From: Lichenicoccus sp965277665
GTDB taxonomy: Bacteria; Pseudomonadota; Alphaproteobacteria; Acetobacterales; Acetobacteraceae
Direction of reading: 5' to 3'
Assembly: GCF_965277665.1 (NCBI RefSeq)
Contig: NZ_OZ255835.1
Span: 3,286,001-3,350,000 of the forward strand
DNA: 64,000 nt
Below, in pieces: positions 42,859-52,782 of the stretch (position 1 is the stretch's first letter; each line of letters opens with the position of its first letter). The translations under genes were made by a program, and so were the position numbers. The notes below the pieces were generated by a model. It saw only the letters and a list, made by a program, of their open reading frames with translations. It searched no databases and was not told where the DNA came from.

Positions 42859-44370
42859 CTATTCCTGGGCGGGCGCCCCCCGGCCGGCGACGTGCGGCAT
42901 CTGCTGCGCGGCGAGCATCGGCGCGGAAGGCGTACGCGGATCGGCGCGCCGGATCGACGCGATCAGCGCGGCCGGCTGCAGTCCGAGCAGCACGACCACG
43001 AGTGCCAGCACGCCGACGGTGATCGCGCCGCTCATCCGCACTCGCGGGAACCTGGCTTGCGTCGTGCTTGCCAACGGCTGCGCCATCACCACCACGACAC
43101 GCAGGTAGTAGAACAGGCCGATGATGCTGCCGATCACCAGGGCGGCCAGCGGCAGCGTCAGCGCGCTGCCGACACCGGCGGTCATCACGTAGGCCTTGGC
43201 GATGAAGCCCATCGTCGGCGGGATGCCGGCCAGCGACACCAGCATCAGGGTGAGGATGCCGGCGAGCCAGGGGCGGCGCCAGAACAGGCCGCGATAGGCC
43301 GCGAGGTCGGCAAGGTCGGCCCCGGCGTCCGGGTCCGACAGCAGGCCGATGACGCCGAACGCCCCGAGCGTGGTGACCGCGTAGGCCGCGAGATAGTAGC
43401 TGGACGCCTCGATCCCGAAGGTGGCCGGGGCGAGAAACGCCACCAGCAGGTAGCCGAGATGGGCGATCGAGGAATAGGCGAGCAGCCGCTTGAGGTTGTC
43501 CTGGCCCAGCGCCAGCAGGTTGCCGAGCAGCATCGACAGGATCGCGAACAGGGCGATCGCCTGGAAGGCGGCGTGATCCGCGCGTCCCGGGCCTGCCACG
43601 AAGTAGCGCATCAGCACGGTGAACACCGAGAGCTTGGAAACCACGGCGATGAAGGCGCCGACCGGCGCCGGCGCGCCGTCATAGACATCGGGCGCCCACA
43701 TGTGGAACGGCACGATCGAGAGCTTGTAGCCGATGCCGGTCAGGATGAGCGCCGAGGCCGCCATGCGGTAGATCCCGATCCCCTGCGCGGCGCCGCGGGT
43801 CGACCCGACCAGACTGAACGACAGCGTGCCCTGGTCGGCATACAGCAGCGCGATGCCGAACAGCAGGAAGGCCGAGGAGGTGCCCGCGAGCACCAGATAT
43901 TTCATTGCGGCCTCCGTCGCATCCGGACGGTGCCGCGAATAGGCGATCAGGCCGAGCAGGGCGACGCTGAGCGTCTCCAGCCCGAGGAAGAAGGTCACGA
44001 AATGGTCGCTCGCCAGCATCGCGACCGCGCCCAGCGTCGCCACCAGCAGCAGCAGGTAGAACTCGTCCGCCGGGATGTTGCGCAGGGCGGCGATGTAGCC
44101 ATAGGACAGCAGCAGGACCGCGAGCGCCGAGAGCAGCACGAGGGCTGCCGCGAACACGAAATAGCCGTCCACCAGGAACAACGGTGCGACCCGCACCGGC
44201 AGCACGTTCACCACCGGGAGCAAGGCCAGCAAGGCGACGACAAGGACCAGTCCCGTGGTCAGGGTGGCGAGGAAGTTCGAGCGCCGGATCGCAATCCCGG
44301 TCATCACCACGACGGTTCCCGCCGACAGCACCAGCAGCGGCAGCAGGGCGAGGAAGCCGTCGATCCTCAT
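42859..44370 (-). CDS. nuoN: NADH-quinone oxidoreductase subunit N
   Basis: A 503-residue antiporter-like subunit of complex I, 14 helices, one of three proton channels. Blocks: FVTFFLGLETLSVALLGLIA with the conserved Glu, GIGYKLSIVPFHMWAPDVYD and LGQDNLKRLLAYSSIAHLGY with the channel Lys. ATG 44370 overlaps the nuoM stop by 4 bases. Last gene of the operon. Confidence 0.96.
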   Translation of the reverse strand: MRIDGFLALLPLLVLSAGTVVVMTGIAIRRSNFLATLTTGLVLVVALLALLPVVNVLPVRVAPLFLVDGYFVFAAALVLLSALAVLLLSYGYIAALRNIPADEFYLLLLVATLGAVAMLASDHFVTFFLGLETLSVALLGLIAYSRHRPDATEAAMKYLVLAGTSSAFLLFGIALLYADQGTLSFSLVGSTRGAAQGIGIYRMAASALILTGIGYKLSIVPFHMWAPDVYDGAPAPVGAFIAVVSKLSVFTVLMRYFVAGPGRADHAAFQAIALFAILSMLLGNLLALGQDNLKRLLAYSSIAHLGYLLVAFLAPATFGIEASSYYLAAYAVTTLGAFGVIGLLSDPDAGADLADLAAYRGLFWRRPWLAGILTLMLVSLAGIPPTMGFIAKAYVMTAGVGSALTLPLAALVIGSIIGLFYYLRVVVVMAQPLASTTQARFPRVRMSGAITVGVLALVVVLLGLQPAALIASIRRADPRTPSAPMLAAQQMPHVAGRGAPAQE

Positions 44371-45881
44371 GGCCGGTCCTGGCTGCTGGCGATGCGGACG
44401 AGGGGTGCCGCAGCCGCCGTCACCGGCCCGAGATGGCGCAGCGACGGCGCCGCCATGTCGATGACCGGCTGCGGATAGACGCCCAGCGCCACGATGGCCA
44501 CGATCATCGCCGCCATCGTGAACCGGTGCCGCCCGGACAACTCGCCCATCACCGCCTGCGGGTTGGCCGGCCCGAGCAGGCTGCGTGCGACCAGCAGCAG
44601 CGCATAGACCGCCGCCATCACCAGCCCGACCGCGCCGAGCACCGCCGCCGGCGGGCTGACCCGCCAGGTGCCGAGCAGGGTGAGGAACTCGCCGACGAAA
44701 TTGCCGAGCCCCGGCAATCCGAGCGACGCGATCGCGAAGAACAGGAACACGCCGGAGAAGCGCGGTGCCGCGTGCCACAGGCCGCCGAGCTTGCGCAGGT
44801 CGCGCGTGTGCAGCCGGTCCTGCACGGCGCCGACCAGGATGAACAGCGCCCCGGTGCTGATGCCGTGCGCGATCATCTGGATCACCGCACCCTGCAGGGC
44901 CAGCGTGTTCCACGCGAAGATGCCGAGCAGCACGAAACCGAGATGGCTCACGCTGCTGTAGGCGACCAGCCGCTTCATGTCGGTCTGCCCGATCGCCAGC
45001 ACGGCGCCGTACAGGATGCCGAGCACGCCGAGGGCCAGCGCCACCGGCGTGAACCGGCCGGCGGCGTCCGGGAACAGCGGGATGGTAAAGCGGATCAGCC
45101 CGTAGGCGCCGGTCTTGAGCAGGATGCCGGCCAGCAGCACGCTGCCCGCGGTCGGCGCCTGGGTGTGGGTGTCGGGCAGCCAGCTATGGAACGGCACCAC
45201 CGGCAGCTTGACCGCGAACGCAATGAAGAAGCCAAGCATCAGCAGCATGCCGGTGCCCTGCGACATCGGCGTGTTGAGCAGCCGGAAATAGTCGAAGGTG
45301 AATTCCCCGGTGGCCTGCCGGTGCACGAACGCCAGGGCGAAGATCGCCAGCAGCATCAGCAGGCCGCTGCCCTGGGTGAACAGGAAGAACTTGATCGCCG
45401 CATGCACCCGGCGCTCGTGCCCCCAGACCGCCACCAGGAAATACATCGGGACCAGCATGATCTCCCAGAAAAAGAAGAACAGGAACAGGTCGGTGGCCAG
45501 GAACACCCCGATGATGCCGGACGTGGTCGCCAGCAGGCAGACATGGAAGAAGCCGACATGCTCCGTGACCTCGCGCCAGGAGATCAGCACGCTGGCAAGC
45601 GTGAGGGCCAGCGTCAGCCAGAGCAGCAGCAGGCTGAGCCCGTCCATGTCCAGGCGCACCGCAATGCCGAGCTGCGGGATCCAGGGTGCGTCGAAATGCG
45701 CCAGCCAGCCGGGCGCCAGGCCGGGCGCCGGCACCGGACGCGACAACGCGGCGAGGATCACCGCGTCGATCAGCAGCGCCGCGATCGTCATCCAGCGCGG
45801 CCAGTCGGCGCGGGTGCGTCCGCCGAGGCAGGCGACCAGCGCCGCGAGCAACGGGACGATGATCAGCGCCGGCAGCATCAT
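44367..45881 (-). CDS. nuoM: NADH-quinone oxidoreductase subunit M
   Basis: A 504-residue antiporter-like subunit. LFLFFFFWEIMLVPMYFLVA has the proton-channel Glu, KLPVVPFHSWLPDTHTQAPT and GQTDMKRLVAYSSVSHLGFV carry the conserved Lys and loop. Start is the ATG 45881 overlapping the nuoL stop (ATGA); upstream codons are in the nuoL gene. Coupled on both sides. Confidence 0.96.
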   Translation of the reverse strand: MMLPALIIVPLLAALVACLGGRTRADWPRWMTIAALLIDAVILAALSRPVPAPGLAPGWLAHFDAPWIPQLGIAVRLDMDGLSLLLLWLTLALTLASVLISWREVTEHVGFFHVCLLATTSGIIGVFLATDLFLFFFFWEIMLVPMYFLVAVWGHERRVHAAIKFFLFTQGSGLLMLLAIFALAFVHRQATGEFTFDYFRLLNTPMSQGTGMLLMLGFFIAFAVKLPVVPFHSWLPDTHTQAPTAGSVLLAGILLKTGAYGLIRFTIPLFPDAAGRFTPVALALGVLGILYGAVLAIGQTDMKRLVAYSSVSHLGFVLLGIFAWNTLALQGAVIQMIAHGISTGALFILVGAVQDRLHTRDLRKLGGLWHAAPRFSGVFLFFAIASLGLPGLGNFVGEFLTLLGTWRVSPPAAVLGAVGLVMAAVYALLLVARSLLGPANPQAVMGELSGRHRFTMAAMIVAIVALGVYPQPVIDMAAPSLRHLGPVTAAAAPLVRIASSQDRP

Positions 45882-47740
45882 GACAGCACCGCGATGGCCA
45901 GCGCCGCCACCGAGCCGGCGGCAAGCCAACCGGCATACCAGCGCACGCGTCCGTTCTCGCTGAGGCTCAGGCCCTCGTGCGCGCGCCGCGCGAGCGCGCC
46001 CAGTCCCTCGTAGAAACTGTCGATCCAGTCAGTATGGTTGACCCGCACCAGCCACATCAGCGGCTGCACGATCAGGCGGTCATAGGCGAGATCGAAATCC
46101 CAGCCGCGGTACAGCAGGTCGGTGAACCGGGTCTCGAAGCGGCTTGTCAGGCCGCCGCCCCACCAGCGCCAGGCGAGCCAGATCCCGACCAGCGGCACCA
46201 GGGATGCCACCAGCAGCGGCGCCACCGCCAGCGCGGCCTCGTGCGACGTGGTGCCGAACACGCCGCCAAGGATGCCCGGCATGATGCCGACGCCGCCCAG
46301 CAGCGCCGGGGTCTGCAACCCGCCGCCGATGATGGCCAGCACCGCGAGCACCCCCAGCGGCAATCCGATACGCCAGCCGGTGACGCCGTGCGGGTGGTGG
46401 CGCTCTTCGCCCATGAACACGATGAACAGCAGGCGGAAGATGTAGAGCGCGGTCAGGAAGGCGCCGATGAGGCCGGCGCACCAGAGCAGGCGGCCGGAGG
46501 GCCCGGCGTCCCACGCGCCGCCGAGGATCGCCTCCTTGCTGTAGAACCCGGCGGTGACCAGCGGCAGCGCCGCCAGTGACGCGCTGCCGATCGCAAAGCT
46601 CCAGAACACGCCCGGCATCGCCGTGCGCAGGCCGCCCATGCGGGTGATGTCCTGCTCGTGATGCATGCGCAGGATCACCGCACCCGCCGCGAGGAACAGC
46701 AGCGCCTTGAAGAAGGCATGCGTGACCAGGTGGAAGATCGCGGCATCCCAGGCGCCGACGCCGAGGGCCAGGAACATGTAGCCGATCTGGCTGATGGTGG
46801 AATACGCCAGGACACGCTTGATGTCGGTCTGCACCAGCGCGCTGCCGCCGGACAGCAGCAAGGTGGCACCGCCGATCAGCCCGGTCGCCAGCAGCGCGTC
46901 GGGTGCGAGCGCGAACAGCACGTGCGTGCGCGCGATCAGATAGACGCCGGCGGTCACCATGGTCGCGGCATGGATCAGCGCCGAGACCGGCGTGGGGCCG
47001 GCCATCGCATCGACAAGCCAGGTCTGCAACGGCAGCTGCGCCGACTTGCCGAGCGCGCCGCCGAGCAGCAGGAAGGCGGCCAGTGTCGGCATCGCCGTGC
47101 CGATCGGCCAGCGGGCGGTGGCGTGCTGCATCAAGGCTGGGATGGCCAACGTGCCGAAAGTCGTCGCCAGCAGGAACAGCCCGCTGATCAGCGCGGTGTC
47201 GCCGACGCGGGTGACGATGAACGCCTTGCGCGCGGCGCGGCCGTTGGCGGGATCGTCGTACCAGAACCCGATCAGCAGGTAGCTGCACAGGCCCACACCT
47301 TCCCAGCCGACATAGAGCAGCAGCAGGTCGTTCGCGAGCACCAGCAGCAGCATGGCGCTAACGAACAGGTTCATGCAGGCGAAGAAGCGGGCGTAGCCGG
47401 GATCGTCGTCGAGATAGGCGGACGCATACAGGTGGATCAGGAACCCGATGACGGTGATGACCAGCATCATCACCATCGACAACCCGTCGAGATGCAGCGT
47501 CACGTCCGGGGAGAAGCTGCCGATGCGCATCCAGTGCCACAGCGTCACGTCGAACGGCTGCACCGCCCATCCGGCGCCAGTCCGGGCAAACGCGATCAGG
47601 CAGGCAAGCAAGGCGGACAACGCGACCGAACCGACGCCGAGCAGGCGCACGCCGTTGGTGCCGATCGACGTCGAGGCCAGCATCAGCAGGATGCTCGCCG
47701 CGAGCGGCAGGGCTGGTACGAGAGCAAGATATTGCTGCAT
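45878..47740 (-). CDS. nuoL: NADH-quinone oxidoreductase subunit L
   Basis: A 620-residue subunit, the outermost proton channel, with the long lateral helix at the C-terminus. LLLLYVGWEGVGLCSYLLIG (Glu), AQLPLQTWLVDAMAGPTPVS and LVQTDIKRVLAYSTISQIGY are diagnostic. The nuoK stop lies 3 bases before its start. Confidence 0.96.
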   Translation of the reverse strand: MQQYLALVPALPLAASILLMLASTSIGTNGVRLLGVGSVALSALLACLIAFARTGAGWAVQPFDVTLWHWMRIGSFSPDVTLHLDGLSMVMMLVITVIGFLIHLYASAYLDDDPGYARFFACMNLFVSAMLLLVLANDLLLLYVGWEGVGLCSYLLIGFWYDDPANGRAARKAFIVTRVGDTALISGLFLLATTFGTLAIPALMQHATARWPIGTAMPTLAAFLLLGGALGKSAQLPLQTWLVDAMAGPTPVSALIHAATMVTAGVYLIARTHVLFALAPDALLATGLIGGATLLLSGGSALVQTDIKRVLAYSTISQIGYMFLALGVGAWDAAIFHLVTHAFFKALLFLAAGAVILRMHHEQDITRMGGLRTAMPGVFWSFAIGSASLAALPLVTAGFYSKEAILGGAWDAGPSGRLLWCAGLIGAFLTALYIFRLLFIVFMGEERHHPHGVTGWRIGLPLGVLAVLAIIGGGLQTPALLGGVGIMPGILGGVFGTTSHEAALAVAPLLVASLVPLVGIWLAWRWWGGGLTSRFETRFTDLLYRGWDFDLAYDRLIVQPLMWLVRVNHTDWIDSFYEGLGALARRAHEGLSLSENGRVRWYAGWLAAGSVAALAIAVLS

Positions 47741-47745
47741 CGCCG

Positions 47746-48054
47746 CTAGCCTTTCAGCCGGTTGCCGACGTCGGAATCCAGCGTCGGCCGCCGTGTCTGC
47801 AGCAGCAGGATCAGCGCCAGCCCGACCGAGATCTCGGCCGCCGCCAGCGTCAGCACGAGGAGGAACATGATCTGGCCGTCCGCCTGCGCCCAGCGCGCGC
47901 CGGCGGCGACGAAGGCGAGGCCGGTGGCATTCAGCATGATCTCGATCGACATCAGCATGAAGATCAGGTTGCGCCGGATCAGCACGCCGGCGAGCCCGAG
48001 CCCGAACAGCAGTGCTGCGAGCAGGATCGCGCTGGCCGGTGCGACGGCGCCCAT
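47746..48054 (-). CDS. nuoK: NADH-quinone oxidoreductase subunit K
   Basis: A 102-residue three-helix subunit. RRNLIFMLMSIEIMLNATGL holds the conserved channel Glu, and TLAAAEISVGLALILLLQ the second. ATG 48054 lies 2 bases after the nuoJ stop; an open frame continues upstream through nuoJ out of phase and is not protein. Confidence 0.95.
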   Translation of the reverse strand: MGAVAPASAILLAALLFGLGLAGVLIRRNLIFMLMSIEIMLNATGLAFVAAGARWAQADGQIMFLLVLTLAAAEISVGLALILLLQTRRPTLDSDVGNRLKG

Positions 48055-48056
48055 GG

Positions 48057-48557
48057 TCAGCCTCCCCGCCCGCTGTCGCGGCCGAGATGGTAGGCGCTGA
48101 TCAGCCCGGCCAGCAGCAGCAGCGAGGCGAGCTCGACCGCCAGCAGGTAGGGGCCGAACAAGGCGAGCGCGACCTGGACCGGACCGACCTCCTGTGCCGA
48201 GACGATCTCGCCGTGCCCGGCTATGGCGGCATACAGCAGCTCGCCGGCCAGCACGGCCGCGAGCAGAGCCGGTCCGGCCCAGACACGCGGCGTCAGCCAC
48301 GCGCGCTCCCGCTCGGCATCGCCGCGATCGAGGTTGAGCATCATCACCACGAACACGAACAGGATCATGATGGCGCCGGCATAGATGATGACTTCGAGGG
48401 CGGCGGCGAAGGCCGCACCCAGCGTGAAGAACACGGTGGCCACCGCCAGCAGCGAGACCACGAGATAGAGCAGGGCGTGCACGGCGACGGTGCGTGTCAC
48501 CACCATGGTGGTCGAGACCACCGCGACGATGGCGGCCAGCGTGAACAGCGCATTCAT
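48057..48557 (-). CDS. nuoJ: NADH-quinone oxidoreductase subunit J
   Basis: A 166-residue five-helix membrane subunit. The pi-bulge helix region LEVIIYAGAIMILFVFVVMM and ALFGPYLLAVELASLLLLAG are typical. Its start overlaps the nuoI stop (ATGA). Confidence 0.95.
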   Translation of the reverse strand: MNALFTLAAIVAVVSTTMVVTRTVAVHALLYLVVSLLAVATVFFTLGAAFAAALEVIIYAGAIMILFVFVVMMLNLDRGDAERERAWLTPRVWAGPALLAAVLAGELLYAAIAGHGEIVSAQEVGPVQVALALFGPYLLAVELASLLLLAGLISAYHLGRDSGRGG

Positions 48558-49066
48558 GGCAGCAGGCCGTGGATGTCGACCGGCGGGTCCTCGCGCTCGG
48601 CCTCGCCCTTGTCCTTGCCCGGCACAGCAAGACCGGCGACACGATAGAAATTATAGTCCGGATATTTTCCGGTGCCGCTGATCAGCAGGTCCTCCTTTTC
48701 ATAGACCAGGTTCGGGCGCTCGTATTCGCTCATCTCGTAATCCGGCGTGAGCTGGATCGCGTAGGTCGGGCACGCCTCCTCGCACAGACCGCAGAAGATG
48801 CAGCGGGAGAAATTGATCCGGAAATATTCGGGATACCAGCGTCCGTGATCCTCGGTCTTCTGCAGGCTGATGCAGTCAACCGGACACACGGCGGCGCACA
48901 GGTTGCACGACACGCAACGCTCGGCGCCGTCCGGGTCGCGCGAGAGAATGATGCGGGCGCGATAGCGTGGCGCCATGTACGGCTTGGTTTCCGGATAGCC
49001 CACCGTCTCGCTGCGATGGAACAGGTGCAGGAACGTCAGCCAGAGCGTGCGCACGTTGCTGAGCAT
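48554..49066 (-). CDS. nuoI: NADH-quinone oxidoreductase subunit I
   Basis: A 170-residue ferredoxin-type subunit holding clusters N6a and N6b: CVSCNLCAAVCP and CIFCGLCEEACP, the two 4Fe-4S motifs. It carries electrons to NuoB. It follows nuoH after 9 bases. The tail (AEREDPPVDIHG) is short. Confidence 0.96.
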   Translation of the reverse strand: MLSNVRTLWLTFLHLFHRSETVGYPETKPYMAPRYRARIILSRDPDGAERCVSCNLCAAVCPVDCISLQKTEDHGRWYPEYFRINFSRCIFCGLCEEACPTYAIQLTPDYEMSEYERPNLVYEKEDLLISGTGKYPDYNFYRVAGLAVPGKDKGEAEREDPPVDIHGLLP

Positions 49067-49075
49067 GGGCTTGTC

Positions 49076-50038
49076 CTAGCCGAGCGGGGAGAACACCAGG
49101 ATTGCCGCCCCGGTCACCGCGACGTTGAGCAGGCAGACCGGCAGCAGCACCTTCCAGCCGAACGCCATCAACTGGTCGTAGCGCGGACGCGGCAAGGCCG
49201 CGCGCAGCAGGATGAAGAAGCAGATGGTGGCGACCGTCTTGAGCAGGAACCACACCACCGGCGGCAGCACCGGCCCGAGCCAGCCGCCGAGGAACAGCGT
49301 GGTGATCATCGAGGCGATCAGCACGATGCCGGCATATTCGGCAATGAAGAACATGCCGAACTTCATGCCGGAATATTCTGTATGGAACCCTGCGCCCAGT
49401 TCGTTCTCGCCTTCCGGAAGGTCGAACGGCAAGCGGTGCGTCTCGGCGATGCCGGCCAGCAGGAAGGTCACGAAGCCCAGGAACTGCGGCACGATGAACC
49501 AGACGCGGCTCTGCGCCATGACGATATCGACCAGGCTGAAGGAGTGCGCCAGCATCACCGTGCCGAGCAGCGAGAGGCCCATGAAGACCTCGTAGCTGAC
49601 CATCTGCGCCGCCGCGCGCATGCCGCCCAGCAATGCGAACTTGTTGTTCGACGCCCAGCCGCCGAGCACCACGCTATAGACACCGAGCGAGGTCATCGCC
49701 AGGAAGAACAGGATCCCGACATTGAGGTGGCCGGCGACGCTCCAGCCGGCGGTGACCGGGATTACCGCGAAGCCCAGCAGCACCGTCGCCATGCCGGCGG
49801 CGGGTGCGAGGATGAACACGCCGCGATCGGCAAATGGCGGGATCCAGTCCTGCTTGAACAGCAGCTTGATCCCGTCCGCCACCGCCTGCAGCGCTCCGAA
49901 CGGACCGACGCGGTTGGGGCCGGCACGGTCCTGCCAGAAGCCGAGCAGCCGGCGCTCGACCCAGGTGAGGCCGGCCGCGGCACTCAGCATCGCCGCCAGG
50001 CTGACGACGATCTCCAGGATGCCGAAGCCCAGGGTCAT
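49076..50038 (-). CDS. nuoH: NADH-quinone oxidoreductase subunit H
   Basis: A 320-residue membrane subunit forming the quinone chamber. GLTWVERRLLGFWQDRAGPN, ADGIKLLFKQDWIPPFADRG and AETHRLPFDLPEGENELGAG are invariant NuoH loops. ATG 50038 overlaps the nuoG stop (ATGA). A frame open 26 codons upstream reads through the nuoG repeat region and is not part of the protein. Confidence 0.96.
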   Translation of the reverse strand: MTLGFGILEIVVSLAAMLSAAAGLTWVERRLLGFWQDRAGPNRVGPFGALQAVADGIKLLFKQDWIPPFADRGVFILAPAAGMATVLLGFAVIPVTAGWSVAGHLNVGILFFLAMTSLGVYSVVLGGWASNNKFALLGGMRAAAQMVSYEVFMGLSLLGTVMLAHSFSLVDIVMAQSRVWFIVPQFLGFVTFLLAGIAETHRLPFDLPEGENELGAGFHTEYSGMKFGMFFIAEYAGIVLIASMITTLFLGGWLGPVLPPVVWFLLKTVATICFFILLRAALPRPRYDQLMAFGWKVLLPVCLLNVAVTGAAILVFSPLG

Positions 50039-52782
50039 GGCGCCGCCGCGACCGCAGCAGGCCCAACCGCTGAAGTCTGGACCGCTGAAGTCTGGACCGC
50101 TGAAGTTTGGGCCCATTGCGGATCGGAGAAGCCGGGGAACGGGTGCGCGTGCGCCGGATACCGTCCGACGCCGTCGGGCAGGTTCGGATCGGCGACCACC
50201 GCGACCGCATGCACGGCCCCGGTCAGGCTCAGCATCGTCGTGCTAGCGAGCGCCCGCAGCGTCGCAGGCGAGACCGACAGCACCGGAGGATCGATGCGGG
50301 ACTTTGCCGCCGGCGCCCGGTCGCTCAGCTCCTCGGACCCGAACAGCCGGCCCATCGGCAGCACCAGCAGCGCATCGACGCGTGGTGCGAACGCCGCCGG
50401 AATGGTGTCGTGGTAGCGCGTTGCCACCGGGTCGCCGTCGAGCAGCCGGACGCCGGGATCGCCGCCGCGCAGCGGGCCGCCCACCTCGTCCTGGAACTTG
50501 TTCAGCGACTGCCCGGAATTCCACGACGGCGCCCAGAAATACGGCCGCAACGCCGCCGGCATCTCGCCGTAATAGCCCTCCATCGTCGTGCTCAACGGCC
50601 CGTCCGGATTGGTCTCGGGCCTGGCGTCGCGCACGCTGACATTGGCGTGGATCGCGGTGCGGCCGCTGAACCGGTGCGTCTCGCTGCGTATCGCCGAGCC
50701 TTCGATGCGGAACCCCGCATCCGGCGCGGCACGGCGCATGGCGGCGAGGCCCGGATGCGCCGCGCACAGATCGGCGATGACCGCGTCCAGATGCTGCCAG
50801 TCCAGGCCCCGGTTGCGCTTGGCGGCCACGGCGCCGTCGCGCAGCCAGCGCCACGCATCCTGCACCGGCGCCACCGGAAAGCTGACCTGGAAGAAGCGCT
50901 GTGCCCGTCCCTCGCTGCTGACCAGCGTGCCGTCGGTCTCGGCAAAGGTCGCCGCCGGCAGCACGAGGTCCGCGGCATGCGTGGTGGCGCTGCTCAGATG
51001 GTCGAGCACGACGACATGGCGTGCCCGCGACAGCGCGTGCTGCGCCCGGGCCCCCGGCACGCGCCGGAACAGGTCGTTCTCCAGCACCAGCACGGTCCCG
51101 ATGACACCGGCTTCGAGCGCCTCCAGCGCCGCGTCGAGCGGCTCGCCGCCGAGCATGGCCAGCCCCATGCTGTTGCACTCGGCCACGCCCAGGATCAGCC
51201 GGGTCTCCGGCCGTGTCCGATGCAGGGCGGCTGCGATGTTGGCCGCGGCCCCCAGCACCGCCTTGGAGCCGCACTGGCCGCCGCTCACCACCAGCGGCCG
51301 CGACGCCGCCAGCAGCGCCTCCGCGATCCGGGCGGCCTGCAGCGCCACCGCCTCCGCCAGCTCGGGCACCTCGGGCGCTGCGGGATCGATGCAGTGCGCG
51401 ATGGCGTGGCCGAGACGGGCGATATCGTCCGGTGCCAGCCGCAGGTTGGCGACGGCGATGGCGTCGAGGTCGGTCGGCCCGGGCGTTGCCTGGAACAGCG
51501 GCGAGCGCGCATCGGTGCCGAGGCTGCGCACCGCGGCATCCAGCCAGAGCGGCACCCGGGCCTGCGCCGCCGCCTCAAACGAGGCCTGCCGCACCGACTG
51601 GCGCAGGGCAAGCCCGAGCCGGGGCGCGGTCTTGCTGACATCCTCGCCGAGCACCAGGACCGCATCGGCCTGCTCCGCCTCGTGCAGGGTCGCGATGCGC
51701 GCCGGCGAGACGCGCAGGATATCGAGCGTCAGGTCGAGCAGGTCGTGCTCGATGCCGGAGACGCCGAGATGGAAGCTCTGCGCGCCCACCAGCGTGCGCA
51801 GCGCGAAGTTCGCCTCCAGCGAGGCGCGCGGCGAGCCGATGCCGATCACCGGCCCGTCGGACAGTGCGCGAGCAAACGCCGCCAGCGCGCCGGGCATGCT
51901 CGTCGCCTGCAAGGTGCCGTCCGCTGCGCGCAGCATCGGCGCGCGGATCCGGCTGGCGGCATTGACGAAGCCGGCGCCGAAGCGGCCGCGGTCGCACAGG
52001 AAATAGCGGTTGACCTCGCCGTTGTAGCGGTTGAGCACCCGGCGCAGGCTGCCGTCGCGCTCGTTCAGGATGGTGTTGCAGCCGACCGCGCAATGCACGC
52101 ACACCGAGGGCGCGCCGCGCATGTCCCACTTGCGCACGTAGCGGCTGGAGAACGGCTTGTCGGTGAACACCCCGGTCGGACAGACCTCGACCAGGTTGCC
52201 GCTGAAATCGCTCTCCAGGGTGCCGCTTTCCGCCCGGCCGAAATAGACGCTGTTGTGCGAGGCGAATGCCGCGAGATCCTCGCCGCCGGCATAGTCGCGG
52301 TAGAACCGCACGCAGCGATAGCAGGCGATGCAGCGGTTCATCTCGTGCTTCACGAACGGCCCGAGATCCTGGTTGCGATGGGTGCGCTTGCTGAACCGGT
52401 AGCGGCGCGCGTGATGCCCGGTCATCACCGTCATGTCCTGCAGGTGGCATTCGCCGCCTTCCTCGCAGACCGGGCAGTCATGCGGGTGGTTGGTCATCAG
52501 CCACTCGACGACGCTGGAACGGAAATCATGCGCCTCCGGATCGCTGATCGACAGCATCGCGCCGTCCGTCACCGGCGTCATGCAGGCCATCACGATGCGG
52601 CCGCGCTTGTCGTCCGGCCCGCTGAACTGCTTGACCGCGCATTGCCGGCAGGCGCCCACCGACCCGAGGTCCGGGTGCCAGCAGAAATACGGCAGGTCCG
52701 ATCCGGCGGACAGGCACGCCTGCAGCAGGTTGGTGTCGGCGCGGGCCGCGAAGGGTTGGCCGTCGATATGGATCGTCGCCAT
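50035..52782 (-). CDS. nuoG: NADH-quinone oxidoreductase subunit G
   Basis: A 915-residue subunit carrying the 2Fe-2S cluster N1b (CWHPDLGSVGACRQCAV, then CMTP), N4 and N5 (DCPVCEEGGEC, CIACYRCVRFYRD) and an extra 4Fe-4S set CVHCAVGCN plus a later Cys (YFLCDRG). That extra N7 site is found in E. coli-type NuoG and not in all alphaproteobacterial ones. The C-terminus ends with QTSAV repeated three times (15-bp tandem repeat). The start overlaps the nuoF stop by one base (TGATG). Confidence 0.95.
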   Translation of the reverse strand: MATIHIDGQPFAARADTNLLQACLSAGSDLPYFCWHPDLGSVGACRQCAVKQFSGPDDKRGRIVMACMTPVTDGAMLSISDPEAHDFRSSVVEWLMTNHPHDCPVCEEGGECHLQDMTVMTGHHARRYRFSKRTHRNQDLGPFVKHEMNRCIACYRCVRFYRDYAGGEDLAAFASHNSVYFGRAESGTLESDFSGNLVEVCPTGVFTDKPFSSRYVRKWDMRGAPSVCVHCAVGCNTILNERDGSLRRVLNRYNGEVNRYFLCDRGRFGAGFVNAASRIRAPMLRAADGTLQATSMPGALAAFARALSDGPVIGIGSPRASLEANFALRTLVGAQSFHLGVSGIEHDLLDLTLDILRVSPARIATLHEAEQADAVLVLGEDVSKTAPRLGLALRQSVRQASFEAAAQARVPLWLDAAVRSLGTDARSPLFQATPGPTDLDAIAVANLRLAPDDIARLGHAIAHCIDPAAPEVPELAEAVALQAARIAEALLAASRPLVVSGGQCGSKAVLGAAANIAAALHRTRPETRLILGVAECNSMGLAMLGGEPLDAALEALEAGVIGTVLVLENDLFRRVPGARAQHALSRARHVVVLDHLSSATTHAADLVLPAATFAETDGTLVSSEGRAQRFFQVSFPVAPVQDAWRWLRDGAVAAKRNRGLDWQHLDAVIADLCAAHPGLAAMRRAAPDAGFRIEGSAIRSETHRFSGRTAIHANVSVRDARPETNPDGPLSTTMEGYYGEMPAALRPYFWAPSWNSGQSLNKFQDEVGGPLRGGDPGVRLLDGDPVATRYHDTIPAAFAPRVDALLVLPMGRLFGSEELSDRAPAAKSRIDPPVLSVSPATLRALASTTMLSLTGAVHAVAVVADPNLPDGVGRYPAHAHPFPGFSDPQWAQTSAVQTSAVQTSAVGPAAVAAAP
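50067..50111 (-). repeat. 15-bp tandem repeat, three units, in the nuoG 3' end
   Basis: CCGCTGAAGTCTGGA occurs at 50067-50081 and 50082-50096, then once more with two changes at 50097-50111. In the nuoG frame it encodes QTSAV three times, so length changes keep the reading frame. It lies outside the conserved part. Confidence 0.9.
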
